This document shows positions 1 through 9,745 of a stretch of DNA of 48,130 bases, piece after piece (positions within the stretch are counted from its first letter, which is position 1; every line of letters starts with the position of its first letter). Location of the stretch: NCBI RefSeq assembly GCF_001625565.1, contig NZ_AUXS01000023.1, forward strand, positions 1 to 48,130, given 5' to 3'. Origin of the DNA: Pseudoalteromonas luteoviolacea NCIMB 1944 (GTDB lineage Bacteria; Pseudomonadota; Gammaproteobacteria; Enterobacterales; Alteromonadaceae). The position numbers were made by a program, and so were the translations under genes. The notes under the pieces are model-generated. The model worked only from the letters and a program-made list of their open reading frames with translations. It did no database searches and had not been told where the DNA came from.

Positions 1-21
1 GTCAAAGTGTCAAAGTGTCAA
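1..21. repeat. Short 8-bp tandem repeat at window edge
   Basis: The unit GTCAAAGT is repeated about 2.6 times at the very start of the window, so the array may continue to the left. The rest of bases 22-234 shows no gene: the only open frame there lies antisense to the end of the RND pump and has no family resemblance. Confidence 0.6.
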
Positions 22-234
22 CATGGCTTGGTTCATACGGTGCAATAACATGCTTGTAGAAACGTTTATATTATAGTGCCGCCACAAAGTCAGCCATAAC
101 TGCCACCCCTTGGGTCTGGAAATATAGTGGCTTTATACCAACTCAAATTTAACATGCTGAAAAATTAAAAATATAATTTTTGACCACAATAGGAACAAAG
201 GCCGTAATCATATTTTTGGGCAGAACACACAAAC

Positions 235-262
235 AAAAAAGCCCAGCATCAAGCTGGGCTTT
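235..262 (-). terminator. Intrinsic terminator of the RND/ABC export block
   Basis: A 10-bp perfect stem (AAAGCCCAGC at 238-247 pairing with 253-262) with a 5-nt loop. Read on the minus strand it is followed by a run of Ts. It lies 17 bases beyond the stop codon of the RND pump gene, so it should end the minus-strand transcript. Confidence 0.92.
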
Positions 263-278
263 ACCATCACATTTCAAT

Positions 279-3200
279 TTATGTAATTGGCTGAGTTGAG
301 TCTTTCTTAAAGCGCTTAAGCTTACGGAACAACTTTGCAAACACACTCTTAATATCAACCAGAATAATGTACAAACACGGTACCAATACCAAGGTGATCA
401 CAGTTGCGAATAGCACTGCAAAACCAAGTGAAATCGCCATCGGGATAACAAACTTCGCCTGCAAACTAGTTTCAAAGATAATAGGGGTTACACCTGCAAA
501 TGTGGTGATAGAGGTCAAGGTGATCGCTCTAAAGCGCGCACACCCAGCTTCAATAACCGCATCCTTTAAAGCCACACCTTCTTTTCGCACTTGGTTGACA
601 TAATCGGTCATGACAAGCGAGTCATTGATCACAACCCCCGCGGCCGCAATTAAACCAAAGGTCGACATCATGCTCATATCCAAACCATTAAACCAGTGGC
701 CCCAAATGGCGCCAATCAAGCTAAATGGAATAACCGACATGATGATCAGAGGTTGTGAATAACTCTTCAAAGGCACTGCCAGCAAAATATAAACTATCAT
801 CATACCAGCAACAAAGAAGAGCTTTTGCTCATCCGCTTGGGCCTGAGTTTCCTCCACTGAACCTCCTAGCTCAGACTTAATTCCTGGAAATTGACTTTGT
901 AAATCTGGTAGTAACTTTTTGCGGATATTATCAACCACAACAGAAGGTTCAATGACTTGCTCATCAATACTACCGTAGACGTATACGGTGCGATAACCGC
1001 CTTCACGTCGAATAAAACTAACGCCTGGTTTTTCAGTGAATTCAACCACATCACCAAGAACAACTTCTTTCCCTTGCGGCGTCTTCACTAACGCATACTT
1101 AAGAGAGGCAATCGCTTCTCGGTCAAGTTCAGGGTAGCGCACCATAACACGGATTTCTTCACCATCTCGAAGCACGCGCTGGGCTTCACCACCATAAAAG
1201 CTATTACCTATTTGATTTGCGATATCAGCAAGGTTTAGCCCCAAGTCATAAGCCACTGGTTTCAGCGTTAACTGAACTTCTTTGCTCGGCGGGTCGATAG
1301 TCGAACTGATATCAAACAGGCCTTTCTCTTGCTGCAACATAGAAATAAACTGCCTGCCTGCGGCATTCAAGGTGTCAATATCAGGACCATAAAGTAAATA
1401 GCCAAACTCACCATCACCAGCGCCAAAATCATTCACATCATCGATCACTAGTAAAGATTTCACACCGGCAATGGTTGGCATGTTTTCACGCCATCTACGA
1501 GAAAGTTCAAACGCGTCAAACGGACGAAGATCTTCATCAACCAATACTGCGAGTACAGACCCTTCACTGCGCCCTTCATTCCAAACAAGAACATCTTTTA
1601 GCATTTTTTGCCCATATTCTTGTTCAATCTCTCTGTCTACTTCGAGCATCATTTGTTCAACTTTCGTCACCGCAGATAAAGTTTGCTCATCAGATACATT
1701 GTCATTAAGCAAAATTTTAACCATTGGAAAGTCATGAGGCACTTTAGGGAGTGGAATAAATCGCACTTGGCTCGTCGTAATAAGTGACATACTGATCAGG
1801 AACACAGCGATAAAGCCAGAGAACACAGTCCAGCGCCACTCCACACACTTTTCTACAGTACGGCGATATGGACCATTCACAAATTCAAAAAAGCGTTTGT
1901 TAAATTCCGCTCGCCAGCTGTTTTCGCGCATTGGCTTAAATTTGGTGTGTGCAAGGTGAGCAGGCAAAATCCACTTAGACTCGATCAAACTAAATACCAA
2001 GCACAAAATAACCACAATAGAAATGGATTTAAAGAAAGCGCCCTGGGGACCTGTAGACATGACCATAGGTGCAAATACCGCCATGGTTGTCAAAACACCG
2101 AAAGTTGCAGGGGTAGCAACACGCTTTGCCCCTCGCACAACGCTATCTACACTAGGGCCACTGCGCTCCACCTCTGTATAGGAGGACTCTCCTATGACAA
2201 TGGCGTCATCGACGACTATCCCCAGTACCATAATAAATGCGAACAAAGATACAATATTGATGCTAATACCAAACACCGGCATCAACATAATCGCGCCAAG
2301 GAAACACACAGGTAAACCTATCATTACCCACAATGCCAACTTGAAACGCAGGAAAATAGACAGCATGATGGCAACAAGAAAGGCCCCTTGCAGCATATTC
2401 TTTTTCATCATTTCTAATCGCGCATCTAGGTAGTAAGTCATATCAACAATGGGCGTTAACGTTACACCTGCGGGTAAAGTACTATTTTTTGCTTCAATGT
2501 AGGCATGAACCGTGTTTGCTATTGGGATCATGTTTTGGTCTTTAGTTGCTTTCACAGATAGAAAAGCAGCATTGACACCATTTTGTTTAAAGTAGAATTC
2601 ACCTTCAACAAATTCATCTTTGATCACCGCAACATCTTGGAGGTAAACTTTTGCACCATTATCACCGACCTTGACTGGAATACGTTTAAACTCATCACCA
2701 CTGTACTTTTGATTTTCGACACGGACAGAAATGATGCCAGCTTCAGTTCGGATCTGACCTGCCGACATATTGGCAGAATAACGCTGAATCGAATTACTGA
2801 TGTCGTTTATAGTTAAGTCATAGCGTCTAAGCGTATCAGGATCTATCTCAATGGCGATTTCATACTCTGGAGTATTGCGTTCAACCAAAGACACATTGGA
2901 TAGCTGCAGCAGTTCGTCTTCAATTTCTTTTGCCAGAGGCTTAAGTTCCGTAAGTGGAATATCCGCTGCCAACGCCATCTGAATGACATCTTGACGAAAC
3001 TCTCTCAATTGGACTCGAACAGGCTCCATATCGCCCGGAAAGGTGGCAATACCGTTAACTCTTGTCCTGACTTTTTCAGTCACTTCATTTAGGTCAGCGT
3101 CAACATCAATATCTAACACCACACTGCCACTGCCGCGAGTAGCACGATATACACCTTTGTCGATTTCAGTAACGTCTTTAATCGCTTCTTCAATCTTAAT

Positions 3201-3419
3201 TAAAATACTCTCCTCAATCTCTTGGGGAGATGCACCTGGGTATACAGCACTCACTGATATTTTATTAATTTCCTGACTAGGAAACATCTGTCGCTGGATT
3301 GTCATATAACTCACAACCCCCATGATCAAGATAAATATCATCATCAAGTTTGCAGCGACAGGATTATGCGCAAAGTATGCGATTAACCCTTTTTGGGAAG
3401 TTCTTATTTGCTCACTCAT
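279..3419 (-). CDS. RND-family efflux pump, inner-membrane permease
   Basis: This is a proton-driven exporter of the resistance-nodulation-division (AcrB/HAE1-like) superfamily, 1046 residues, the usual length. The N-terminus has one membrane helix (about residues 22-42) followed by a large periplasmic porter domain. A central block of helices (about 340-480) contains the conserved TM4 motif GIVVDDAIVIGE, whose paired aspartates carry protons. The second half repeats the plan, ending in a basic cytoplasmic tail. It lies 16 bases downstream of its adaptor gene, so the two form one unit. No outer-membrane factor gene is nearby, and a TolC encoded elsewhere would be needed. The substrate cannot be read from sequence: many Alteromonadales pumps of this size are annotated simply as multidrug or HAE1 efflux. 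Confidence 0.95.
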   Translation of the reverse strand: MSEQIRTSQKGLIAYFAHNPVAANLMMIFILIMGVVSYMTIQRQMFPSQEINKISVSAVYPGASPQEIEESILIKIEEAIKDVTEIDKGVYRATRGSGSVVLDIDVDADLNEVTEKVRTRVNGIATFPGDMEPVRVQLREFRQDVIQMALAADIPLTELKPLAKEIEDELLQLSNVSLVERNTPEYEIAIEIDPDTLRRYDLTINDISNSIQRYSANMSAGQIRTEAGIISVRVENQKYSGDEFKRIPVKVGDNGAKVYLQDVAVIKDEFVEGEFYFKQNGVNAAFLSVKATKDQNMIPIANTVHAYIEAKNSTLPAGVTLTPIVDMTYYLDARLEMMKKNMLQGAFLVAIMLSIFLRFKLALWVMIGLPVCFLGAIMLMPVFGISINIVSLFAFIMVLGIVVDDAIVIGESSYTEVERSGPSVDSVVRGAKRVATPATFGVLTTMAVFAPMVMSTGPQGAFFKSISIVVILCLVFSLIESKWILPAHLAHTKFKPMRENSWRAEFNKRFFEFVNGPYRRTVEKCVEWRWTVFSGFIAVFLISMSLITTSQVRFIPLPKVPHDFPMVKILLNDNVSDEQTLSAVTKVEQMMLEVDREIEQEYGQKMLKDVLVWNEGRSEGSVLAVLVDEDLRPFDAFELSRRWRENMPTIAGVKSLLVIDDVNDFGAGDGEFGYLLYGPDIDTLNAAGRQFISMLQQEKGLFDISSTIDPPSKEVQLTLKPVAYDLGLNLADIANQIGNSFYGGEAQRVLRDGEEIRVMVRYPELDREAIASLKYALVKTPQGKEVVLGDVVEFTEKPGVSFIRREGGYRTVYVYGSIDEQVIEPSVVVDNIRKKLLPDLQSQFPGIKSELGGSVEETQAQADEQKLFFVAGMMIVYILLAVPLKSYSQPLIIMSVIPFSLIGAIWGHWFNGLDMSMMSTFGLIAAAGVVINDSLVMTDYVNQVRKEGVALKDAVIEAGCARFRAITLTSITTFAGVTPIIFETSLQAKFVIPMAISLGFAVLFATVITLVLVPCLYIILVDIKSVFAKLFRKLKRFKKDSTQPIT

Positions 3420-3435
3420 AGTTCATTCCCTGCTG

Positions 3436-4602
3436 TTACAGCTTTCCCACGTTGTCAGAATCTCCATCTGCATCTTCAGAGCCAGCAACCTTTACAGCCA
3501 TGCCGCGCTGCGGGTACTCTGGTAGGGTTACAACAACTTTATCATTGTTGGATAGCCCTTCTCCGACCAAGTAATATGTGCCTTCTTCACGGATCACTTG
3601 CACAGGGCGAGGCTCGAGCTCCGCTTCCTCATTTAGTAGCCAAACCGTTTGATTGTTCACTAGCTCCTGAGGTAGACGATAGATTTGACGAAGTGTTTTG
3701 CCTTGAAACTGCACTTGTACATAAGTGCCAAACTTAATCGCAGGTGCATTGCTTATCAGTCCATATGGGTCTTCAATTCTAACCACTAGGCTACTCATCC
3801 GCGTTTGCTGATCAACGATACCTAAATCGCGATGAATGACAGCTTCGCGAGTAAAGCCATTAACGCCTCTTTGTGTCAAAGTTGCCTTAAGTCCAGAAAC
3901 TTGTTCAGGTAGGAAAATAGAGTCAAAACCCGCGATAGGAATTACAATTTCTGCTTGCTCAATATTATTTAATTGTGCAACCGGACTACCAGTGCTGACA
4001 AACTGACCAAGACCCACTTCTCTCGATACGATCAATGCATTAAAAGGTGCAACAACTTCACAGTTATCAAGATCACGCTGCGCCCTTTTAAGTGCCGCTT
4101 TGGCCGATTTCACCGCAGCTTTAGCACTCATCAGCTGAGGCTTTCGCAAGAATAAGTCAGTATGCTTTTTATTGGGGAAACGCTTTGCTTCATCAGCGGC
4201 CACATCAGCCAGCGCTTGCTCTTCAATCAATTTAGCCTGCGCACTCGATAGTGACGCTTCCGCTTGCAGTACTGCCGCTTGGTAATTGTCTTTTTCAATA
4301 CGCAGCAGAACATCGCCTTTGCTTACCACGCCACCTGTGACAAATTTAGGGTGCCAATATTCAATTTCACCAGAAACTTGCACGGAAAGCATGGTTTGTT
4401 CAAGCGGTGTGACTTCACCATAACTATTGATTAAAACCTGATGATCTTGCGCTTGCAGCGCTTCGACTTCTACAATGGGACGAGTATCCACTGCACTAGA
4501 ATCATCGTCGTTTTTGGCCACGGCATTAATGCCCTTAAACCCAATGATCCCTATACCCAACGCGACGAAGGGTATTATCCACTTCAGTATTCTTGCTTGC
4601 AT
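3436..4602 (-). CDS. RND efflux periplasmic adaptor (membrane fusion protein)
   Basis: A 388-residue adaptor of the AcrA/HlyD class that bridges the RND pump and an outer-membrane channel. The N-terminal hydrophobic segment (about residues 8-25) is an uncleaved anchor or signal. Lipoyl-like halves flank a short alpha-hairpin rich in Ala, Lys and Glu (about 95-185), followed by beta-barrel and membrane-proximal domains. The C-terminus is acidic. The gene directly precedes the pump gene (16-base gap) and follows the ABC permease by 89 bases, so it may share the upstream transcript or have its own promoter in that gap, which also holds a CCCTAGGG palindrome. Confidence 0.93.
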   Translation of the reverse strand: MQARILKWIIPFVALGIGIIGFKGINAVAKNDDDSSAVDTRPIVEVEALQAQDHQVLINSYGEVTPLEQTMLSVQVSGEIEYWHPKFVTGGVVSKGDVLLRIEKDNYQAAVLQAEASLSSAQAKLIEEQALADVAADEAKRFPNKKHTDLFLRKPQLMSAKAAVKSAKAALKRAQRDLDNCEVVAPFNALIVSREVGLGQFVSTGSPVAQLNNIEQAEIVIPIAGFDSIFLPEQVSGLKATLTQRGVNGFTREAVIHRDLGIVDQQTRMSSLVVRIEDPYGLISNAPAIKFGTYVQVQFQGKTLRQIYRLPQELVNNQTVWLLNEEAELEPRPVQVIREEGTYYLVGEGLSNNDKVVVTLPEYPQRGMAVKVAGSEDADGDSDNVGKL

Positions 4603-4691
4603 GACTGTACCTATTGATAATTTCCTAGCGCTATATTATCAAGATTTCTCATCCCTAGGGTGTGACATTTGTAAGAATCTGTTACAACTTC

Positions 4692-7094
4692 TCAATAATT
4701 TTTCAACTGCCCGTAAAGGTGATAAATATCTATAATAAACAACACTATAAACAAGACAGAAACAGAGAATAAGTAACAGAGCAACAAAGTATAGGTCACG
4801 GTGGGTAATAAACTTACCAAACCTAGGATTACACTTGTTGCGATTAAGAGCGCTCCAGTAAAATGAACTAGTCTAAATCGAACTTGTTCCTTTATCAGTT
4901 GCTTTCGTGTGGCACCAACTTGCTGCTTAATCAGCAATAGTGGCTTTTGCATTAAAGCGATGTTGCCCAAAAGCCCATACAGCCCCACCAGCACTTGCAT
5001 CGTCATTAAAAAGCTTAGTCCAAGGCCGCAATAAAAGCTCAATACCGCTACTTTATTCAATTGTGCCAAATCCGCATCCAAAAACGCCACATCTTGAATT
5101 CTCTGTGTACTCGCTTGCTGCTGTAATACTTCGCTTAGCTCCTGCTTGTCCATTGTTTGCCCGGGCTTAAACTTGATCACCATATTGCACTCGTAAAAAT
5201 CATGGGGGTAGTAAATGGTAGCGGGGGTCCCCTGCGCATGGCTGTAGATGTTTTCCACGATACCCACCAATTTGATTGGCAGAGCGTCTCGTCCGTACAA
5301 AGTCATGCCTATATCATCTAGATCAATTCCAAGCTTAGTTGCCGCTTGTCGATTAATGATGACCGATTGACGAGTATCGCTATCCGCAGTGACAAATGCC
5401 TTGCCTGCCAACAAATGCAAACCCAAAAGTGAAAAGTAATCTTCCCCCACCAGCTGAGATTGCATTGTCTGTTGCACCTCAGCGTCCGGTTGAGTGCCTA
5501 TCACAGCCAAATAGCTTGTATCCAATGGACTAATGCTACTTAAAGACACCGATGCAATTTTTGGGTGTGCTAGGAGCGCTTGTTTATTAGATAAAAAAAG
5601 CTGTTTGCGAGCTGAAACAGCCTGTTCATCATGCAGCCAAGAGGTTTGATGACGGGTAACAAATACAACTTCTTTAGCATTCAAACCCGAGGGCATGCCC
5701 AGTTTGTTACCAAAATATATCGCGGTCCACAGGCCAATACATAAGACGACCAACCCGACACTAAGCTGGGTGATCAAAACCGAGGTGCTGAACCACTGTG
5801 GAAGCTGTTTTGCTTGACCTTTACCTGAGCTCTGTAAATTTTGATAGAGGCTGGAAAAAGAGAGTTGTTTAAATCCAAAAGCTGCAAACCCTCTGGCAAA
5901 AAGCAGCGCAATACCCGCAACCATCAAATAGTGAACAATATGCAGTTCTAACCAATCAAGGTGTGCCACTTCTTGTTTGCCAAAGCGCTGAATTGCTGCC
6001 ACTCCCAGCTCAGCCAAAACCAGTGCGAACATTGCCGACAACAAAAAGAGCGCACTCAATTGCCAGCGATGTGCAGTTCGTAAGGTATCCAATTGCGCCC
6101 CCAACACCGTTTTCAACACCCATTGCGCCTGCTGCTTTTTTATATCTAACAAGTAAAAGGTCAGTAAGTTAACCAGTGTGATCAACAAAAAGGCCACACC
6201 ACTTAACAACAACCATCGACTTGTCTGTTGCAAATCACCCTTAAGATATTGCTGTAACGGTATGTACTCAAAGTGCAGCTGATTGCTGATCGCACTACCA
6301 AAATCTGTTATGCCTGCGCTAAATTGTTCATTCAAATACACTGAAATACCTGCTGCCATCACAGTAGCAAGAGATTCGCTTCTAGTTCGTCCAACCAAAA
6401 AGGTGTTGTAGCGCACAGTAATATGCTCTCGCAATAGGTCGGTGTTATCAATCGCATGTGCAAATGACACAAATACATCTGTATGGCGGTTTGGCATATA
6501 CAGTTGTGGCTCTGTGCGGTCACATGCCACAACCCCAACAACATGAAAGACTTGCTGATCAAGCTCCAAACTATATGGCAGGCTTGAGGTCAGTGCGCTC
6601 TGAGCTAATAGCGCTGGTATATAGCGTTCGACAAAACATTGACTGACTACCACTTCGGGCGCTGTTACGCCATCTTGCTGCTGTTCGCTAAAATATCTTC
6701 CCTGTATCAGTGTTTGCCCAAACAAGTTAAAAAACTCATTAGAGGTGTAAGTCATATTCAGCTTGGGTTGCTGCACATGATCCATATATAGCGCTTCCCC
6801 ATAGTAAATCGGAGCCGCCATGGAAAGAGCAGAGTCCTGACTGGCTATGTGCTGTGCCGCAATGTTAGATAGCGCATTGCCCATCACTTGTTCGCCTTTT
6901 TGATTTGTCATGCTGCCACGTAACCACACCAATGATTCATCTTGTGCATAGGGTAACGGGGCATAGGCATGCCAAGTAATCAAGCCAACAAGGGTGCCGC
7001 CAGCCAGCGCACTGGCCAACAACACCACAAACAACACTGTAAATTTTGTCTTTTTAAATAGCTCTGAAATCGAGCTGAAGTTTTCTTTCCACAT
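4692..7094 (-). CDS. ABC transporter permease, FtsX/MacB type, duplicated
   Basis: An ABC exporter membrane subunit of about 800 residues, made of two tandem MacB-like units. Each has one N-terminal membrane helix (about residues 20-42 and again near 440-465), a periplasmic core domain, and three closing FtsX-type helices (about 270-400 and 690-795). Such proteins do not carry substrate through a channel but act as mechanotransmitters for periplasmic or lipoprotein substrates. I chose the ATG at 7094: a GGAAG ribosome site lies 8 bases upstream of it, whereas the in-frame GTG at 7103 has none. The gene lies 14 bases after the ATPase gene. The substrate is unknown. Confidence 0.9.
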   Translation of the reverse strand: MWKENFSSISELFKKTKFTVLFVVLLASALAGGTLVGLITWHAYAPLPYAQDESLVWLRGSMTNQKGEQVMGNALSNIAAQHIASQDSALSMAAPIYYGEALYMDHVQQPKLNMTYTSNEFFNLFGQTLIQGRYFSEQQQDGVTAPEVVVSQCFVERYIPALLAQSALTSSLPYSLELDQQVFHVVGVVACDRTEPQLYMPNRHTDVFVSFAHAIDNTDLLREHITVRYNTFLVGRTRSESLATVMAAGISVYLNEQFSAGITDFGSAISNQLHFEYIPLQQYLKGDLQQTSRWLLLSGVAFLLITLVNLLTFYLLDIKKQQAQWVLKTVLGAQLDTLRTAHRWQLSALFLLSAMFALVLAELGVAAIQRFGKQEVAHLDWLELHIVHYLMVAGIALLFARGFAAFGFKQLSFSSLYQNLQSSGKGQAKQLPQWFSTSVLITQLSVGLVVLCIGLWTAIYFGNKLGMPSGLNAKEVVFVTRHQTSWLHDEQAVSARKQLFLSNKQALLAHPKIASVSLSSISPLDTSYLAVIGTQPDAEVQQTMQSQLVGEDYFSLLGLHLLAGKAFVTADSDTRQSVIINRQAATKLGIDLDDIGMTLYGRDALPIKLVGIVENIYSHAQGTPATIYYPHDFYECNMVIKFKPGQTMDKQELSEVLQQQASTQRIQDVAFLDADLAQLNKVAVLSFYCGLGLSFLMTMQVLVGLYGLLGNIALMQKPLLLIKQQVGATRKQLIKEQVRFRLVHFTGALLIATSVILGLVSLLPTVTYTLLLCYLFSVSVLFIVLFIIDIYHLYGQLKNY

Positions 7095-7108
7095 CAATGT
7101 CACTTCCG

Positions 7109-7840
7109 CTACAAGGGTCCATACATGCTTATCTCAGTCTGTGGCGCTGTATAACCACAACCCAGTAACTCGCCATCAAACAGTTTCACTTGGCGTGATG
7201 CCATATCTGCATAACGCGGATCGTGGGTAACCATGCAAATGGTGGTGCCCTGTTGATGTAGCTCACCAATTAAACCCATTACGGCATCACCGCTTTTAGA
7301 GTCCAAGTTTCCGGTTGCCTCATCGACCAATAAAATACTTGGTTGCGTCACAAGCGCACGCGCAATGGCCACCCTTTGTTGTTGACCACCAGACAATTGG
7401 CCGGGAAGATGCTGAACGCGATGAGAAAGACCCACCTTTTCTAAACACAACATGACTCTTTGTCGGGTCTCCTGCGCGCTGAGCTTGGGCACGCGATAAC
7501 GCAGCGGTAGCGCCACGTTATCAAATACCGACATCGCATCTACCAAGTTAAAAGATTGAAATATAAACCCAATATGTAAGTTTCTTAGCGCCGCAGCTTG
7601 GTCAAATGTTAAATTATCCACCGGTTGTCCAGCCAACCAATAGCGTCCTGTCGACGCTGGCTCTAGCAAGCCCATAATCGACAACAAGGTAGACTTCCCG
7701 CATCCAGATGGGCCTGAGATGGATACAAACTCACCTTGCTCTATTGAGATATTGATATTTCTCAAAGCATGAGTTTGAAAGTCCTGTGTTTCGAATACCT
7801 TTCCAATCTCCTGCATTTCAATCATATTTTGCATCTTCAC
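7109..7840 (-). CDS. ABC transporter ATP-binding protein (LolD/MacB type)
   Basis: The 243-residue ATPase subunit that powers the neighbouring FtsX-type permease at the cytoplasmic membrane face. All nucleotide-binding motifs are present: Walker A GPSGCGKST (about residues 41-49), signature LSGGQQQRVAIARAL, Walker B ILLVDEATGNLD and the switch histidine in MVTHD. Length and motif spacing match LolD/MacB N-terminal ATPases. The start codon lies only 2 bases after the stop of the HlyD-like gene, which points to translational coupling. Confidence 0.96.
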   Translation of the reverse strand: MKMQNMIEMQEIGKVFETQDFQTHALRNINISIEQGEFVSISGPSGCGKSTLLSIMGLLEPASTGRYWLAGQPVDNLTFDQAAALRNLHIGFIFQSFNLVDAMSVFDNVALPLRYRVPKLSAQETRQRVMLCLEKVGLSHRVQHLPGQLSGGQQQRVAIARALVTQPSILLVDEATGNLDSKSGDAVMGLIGELHQQGTTICMVTHDPRYADMASRQVKLFDGELLGCGYTAPQTEISMYGPL

Positions 7841-7842
7841 TC

Positions 7843-9090
7843 CTATTGAATAACCACGGCTTGTGCCTGTTGCGCATAACTACTGAGATCAGATATGACT
7901 ACGGAGTCTCCGACCTTTAACCCACTTTTTATTTCGATGTAGCGACCACTTTGTTGACCGAATTTGACATCAACCAACTCGGTTTTCCCCCCCTCTAATA
8001 CGCGGTACAAAGTTGCCTTTTTGGCTACCTCTCCAACAGGGCTTCGCACATAAAGTGCGTCTTCTATGGTATCGACGACAATTGACGCTCTAATACTTTG
8101 CATTGGCCTCAGTTCTGTATCACCCAATTTTACTAAGCTGACCTCCACTATCACATTATGCGCGGTAATGACTGGGTCAATACGTGTTACTTTACCGCGC
8201 AGCACTTGCGCCGCAGCAAATACCTTGACCCACTGACCCACTTGTATATTTGCCGCCTGAGATTGGTTCACTTTTAGCTCAGCCTTCAAAGCATGCTGGC
8301 TGCCAATTGTTGCGACATGCGCGCCTCTTTCAACTCGAGCACCTAACTCAAGTGGCATCACCTCTATCACTCCCTGCTCGGCGGCGACAATGGCAAGTTG
8401 CGCAACCTTTGCGGCCAATAGTGCCTGCTCCTGTCTTGCTAACTCAACCTTTTCTTGCGCAAGTGCTGTGGCACTTAAGTGCAGTGCATGCAATTGCTCA
8501 ATGCGTTTTTTTGCATGCGCGACTCGCGTTTGCAAACTACCTAGCTGCGCTTGAGTTTCAAGAAAAGATAACTCTGAAATAATACCGCGATCCGCCAAAT
8601 TTTTTTGCGCTTGAAATCGAAAAGATAAAGTTGCCAACTCTCCTTCCAATTCACCCAATCCTGACTGCTCTAACAAGCGCTCACGTTGCTGCCGCAAATT
8701 CAATTGCAGCTTGTCTGCTTTAGCTTCAATGAGTTGCTGCTGTGACCGCTTAAATTCCAATGAGAGATCCGGATTTTCCATCTTTGCAATCACCGTACCC
8801 ACCTCAACTACACTGCCTGCTTTGTTGACTACCTCAGTGACAATACCAGCACTGGCAGCGGTAATGATGTGTCGCTGTGCACTTTGCAACTTACCAAATG
8901 CATCCACTTCAATGTCTAACGCGCCTGCTTTTACTGTTGCAATCGTTATGTCACTCCGTGGCAACTGCGTTGCCAGCCCAATATCCAACTGCATTAACAA
9001 CCAGATCATCAATAAACAGGCGATAACACCCAAGCTCTTATGGCGTTTAAAGAAAGGTTGCCTGATAGGCTTTGGTACTTGAATATCCAT
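7843..9090 (-). CDS. HlyD-family periplasmic adaptor of the ABC exporter
   Basis: A 415-residue membrane-fusion protein, first gene of the export operon. It has one N-terminal membrane helix (about residues 19-40), a lipoyl-like segment (about 65-100), a long coiled-coil hairpin rich in Gln, Leu, Ala and Glu (about 115-235), then barrel and membrane-proximal domains. Together with the ATPase and permease it gives a MacA-MacB-like tripartite exporter with the MacB parts split into two genes. The 5' region carries a sigma-54 promoter candidate about 64 bases upstream of the ATG, so expression is probably controlled by an NtrC-type activator. Confidence 0.92.
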   Translation of the reverse strand: MDIQVPKPIRQPFFKRHKSLGVIACLLMIWLLMQLDIGLATQLPRSDITIATVKAGALDIEVDAFGKLQSAQRHIITAASAGIVTEVVNKAGSVVEVGTVIAKMENPDLSLEFKRSQQQLIEAKADKLQLNLRQQRERLLEQSGLGELEGELATLSFRFQAQKNLADRGIISELSFLETQAQLGSLQTRVAHAKKRIEQLHALHLSATALAQEKVELARQEQALLAAKVAQLAIVAAEQGVIEVMPLELGARVERGAHVATIGSQHALKAELKVNQSQAANIQVGQWVKVFAAAQVLRGKVTRIDPVITAHNVIVEVSLVKLGDTELRPMQSIRASIVVDTIEDALYVRSPVGEVAKKATLYRVLEGGKTELVDVKFGQQSGRYIEIKSGLKVGDSVVISDLSSYAQQAQAVVIQ

Positions 9091-9153
9091 CTATGCTTCT
9101 CGTTACTTGTTACTTTCTCGTATCAAGGATGACACGGGCCTAACTCCCTGTGA

Positions 9154-9168
9154 GCGAAATACATGCCA
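9154..9168 (-). promoter_or_regulatory. Sigma-54 promoter candidate of the export operon
   Basis: On the minus strand the sequence reads TTGGCATGTATTTCGCT. The core keeps the obligatory GG and GC dinucleotides at the correct 10-base separation and differs from TGGCACN5TTGC at two positions. A start about 12 bases downstream would give a leader of roughly 50 bases before the HlyD-type gene. The -24/-12 pattern is read directly from sequence, while activity is inferred. Confidence 0.65.
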
Positions 9169-9227
9169 ATCAAATAAAAGATTAATAATCAATAACTTGA
9201 TAATTTTACAATGAAAATAAATAACCA

Positions 9228-9264
9228 GAATCGGAAAGATCTTGTGTCAATTCCGGAATCGGAA
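9228..9264. promoter_or_regulatory. Candidate activator-binding (UAS) repeats
   Basis: GAATCGGAA occurs twice (9228-9236 and 9256-9264), 28 bases apart start to start. The second copy is part of an inverted repeat TTCCG-GAAT-CGGAA (9251-9264) which itself overlaps the palindrome ATTCCGGAAT. The dyad lies about 90-100 bases upstream of the sigma-54 promoter core, the usual distance for an enhancer bound by an NtrC-type regulator. Assigning it to the activator encoded at 16152-17543 is inference. Confidence 0.45.
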
Positions 9265-9745
9265 TGCAAGGCTATTGCGCTTCGTAAAGATAATTTGGGT
9301 ATTTTTCACAATGACACAGTGTTGCCATTAATGGTGCTATTGGGCGGGTTTGAATACCGCCACTAACCATTTAATTCCGCTGGCTATTGATGTATTTGGA
9401 CACTTCGGACTACTCACTATTTTGCTAAGCCAGTTAAAGTTATAAGCTATTTAAAATCATAGCCTTGATGTATTATTAACGACAAAAACCCAAGCACCTA
9501 AAACAGCTTCAGGGGCAAAATAGGGATCTATCAATTAGCACCAGCAAGAAACAAGCTTGGCACGATACGGCACTCATCCCATGTAGCGTTGATTTGTATT
9601 GAATAATCGAAAAGTCACTCCAATGGTCAAAACTTAAACGTTGTAAAATATTTAATTATCATTTTCTTTACAATTACGTTATATACGATTACCTTGTTTC
9701 TTGTTGTTTATATTTTACTCAACACAAAACTAACAAGGAACATAA
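9265..9745. other. Long intergenic region between export operon and protease
   Basis: Apart from the sites near 9150-9264, this AT-rich stretch holds no convincing gene. It contains a small GGCGG/CCGCC hairpin (about 9343-9361) without a T-run and a very AT-rich segment (about 9640-9720) that should carry the protease promoter. No clear -35/-10 pair could be fixed by eye. Confidence 0.5.

Noticed and set aside
9264..9280. A second sigma-54-like sequence (GCGCAA-TAGCC-TTGCAT) on the minus strand
   Set aside because: The -12 half is perfect but the essential GG at -24 is missing. The site at 9154-9168 keeps both invariant pairs and lies at a better distance from the gene.
9211..9366. A 51-codon plus-strand ORF (starting MKINNQNRK) in the gap before the protease
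   Set aside because: There is no ribosome site, no family resemblance, and it overlaps the candidate activator-binding dyad. The overlap with regulatory DNA makes chance more likely.
9557..9575. TTGGCACGATACGGCAC as a plus-strand sigma-54 promoter for the protease
   Set aside because: The GC of the -12 half is one base out of register with the GG of the -24 half.
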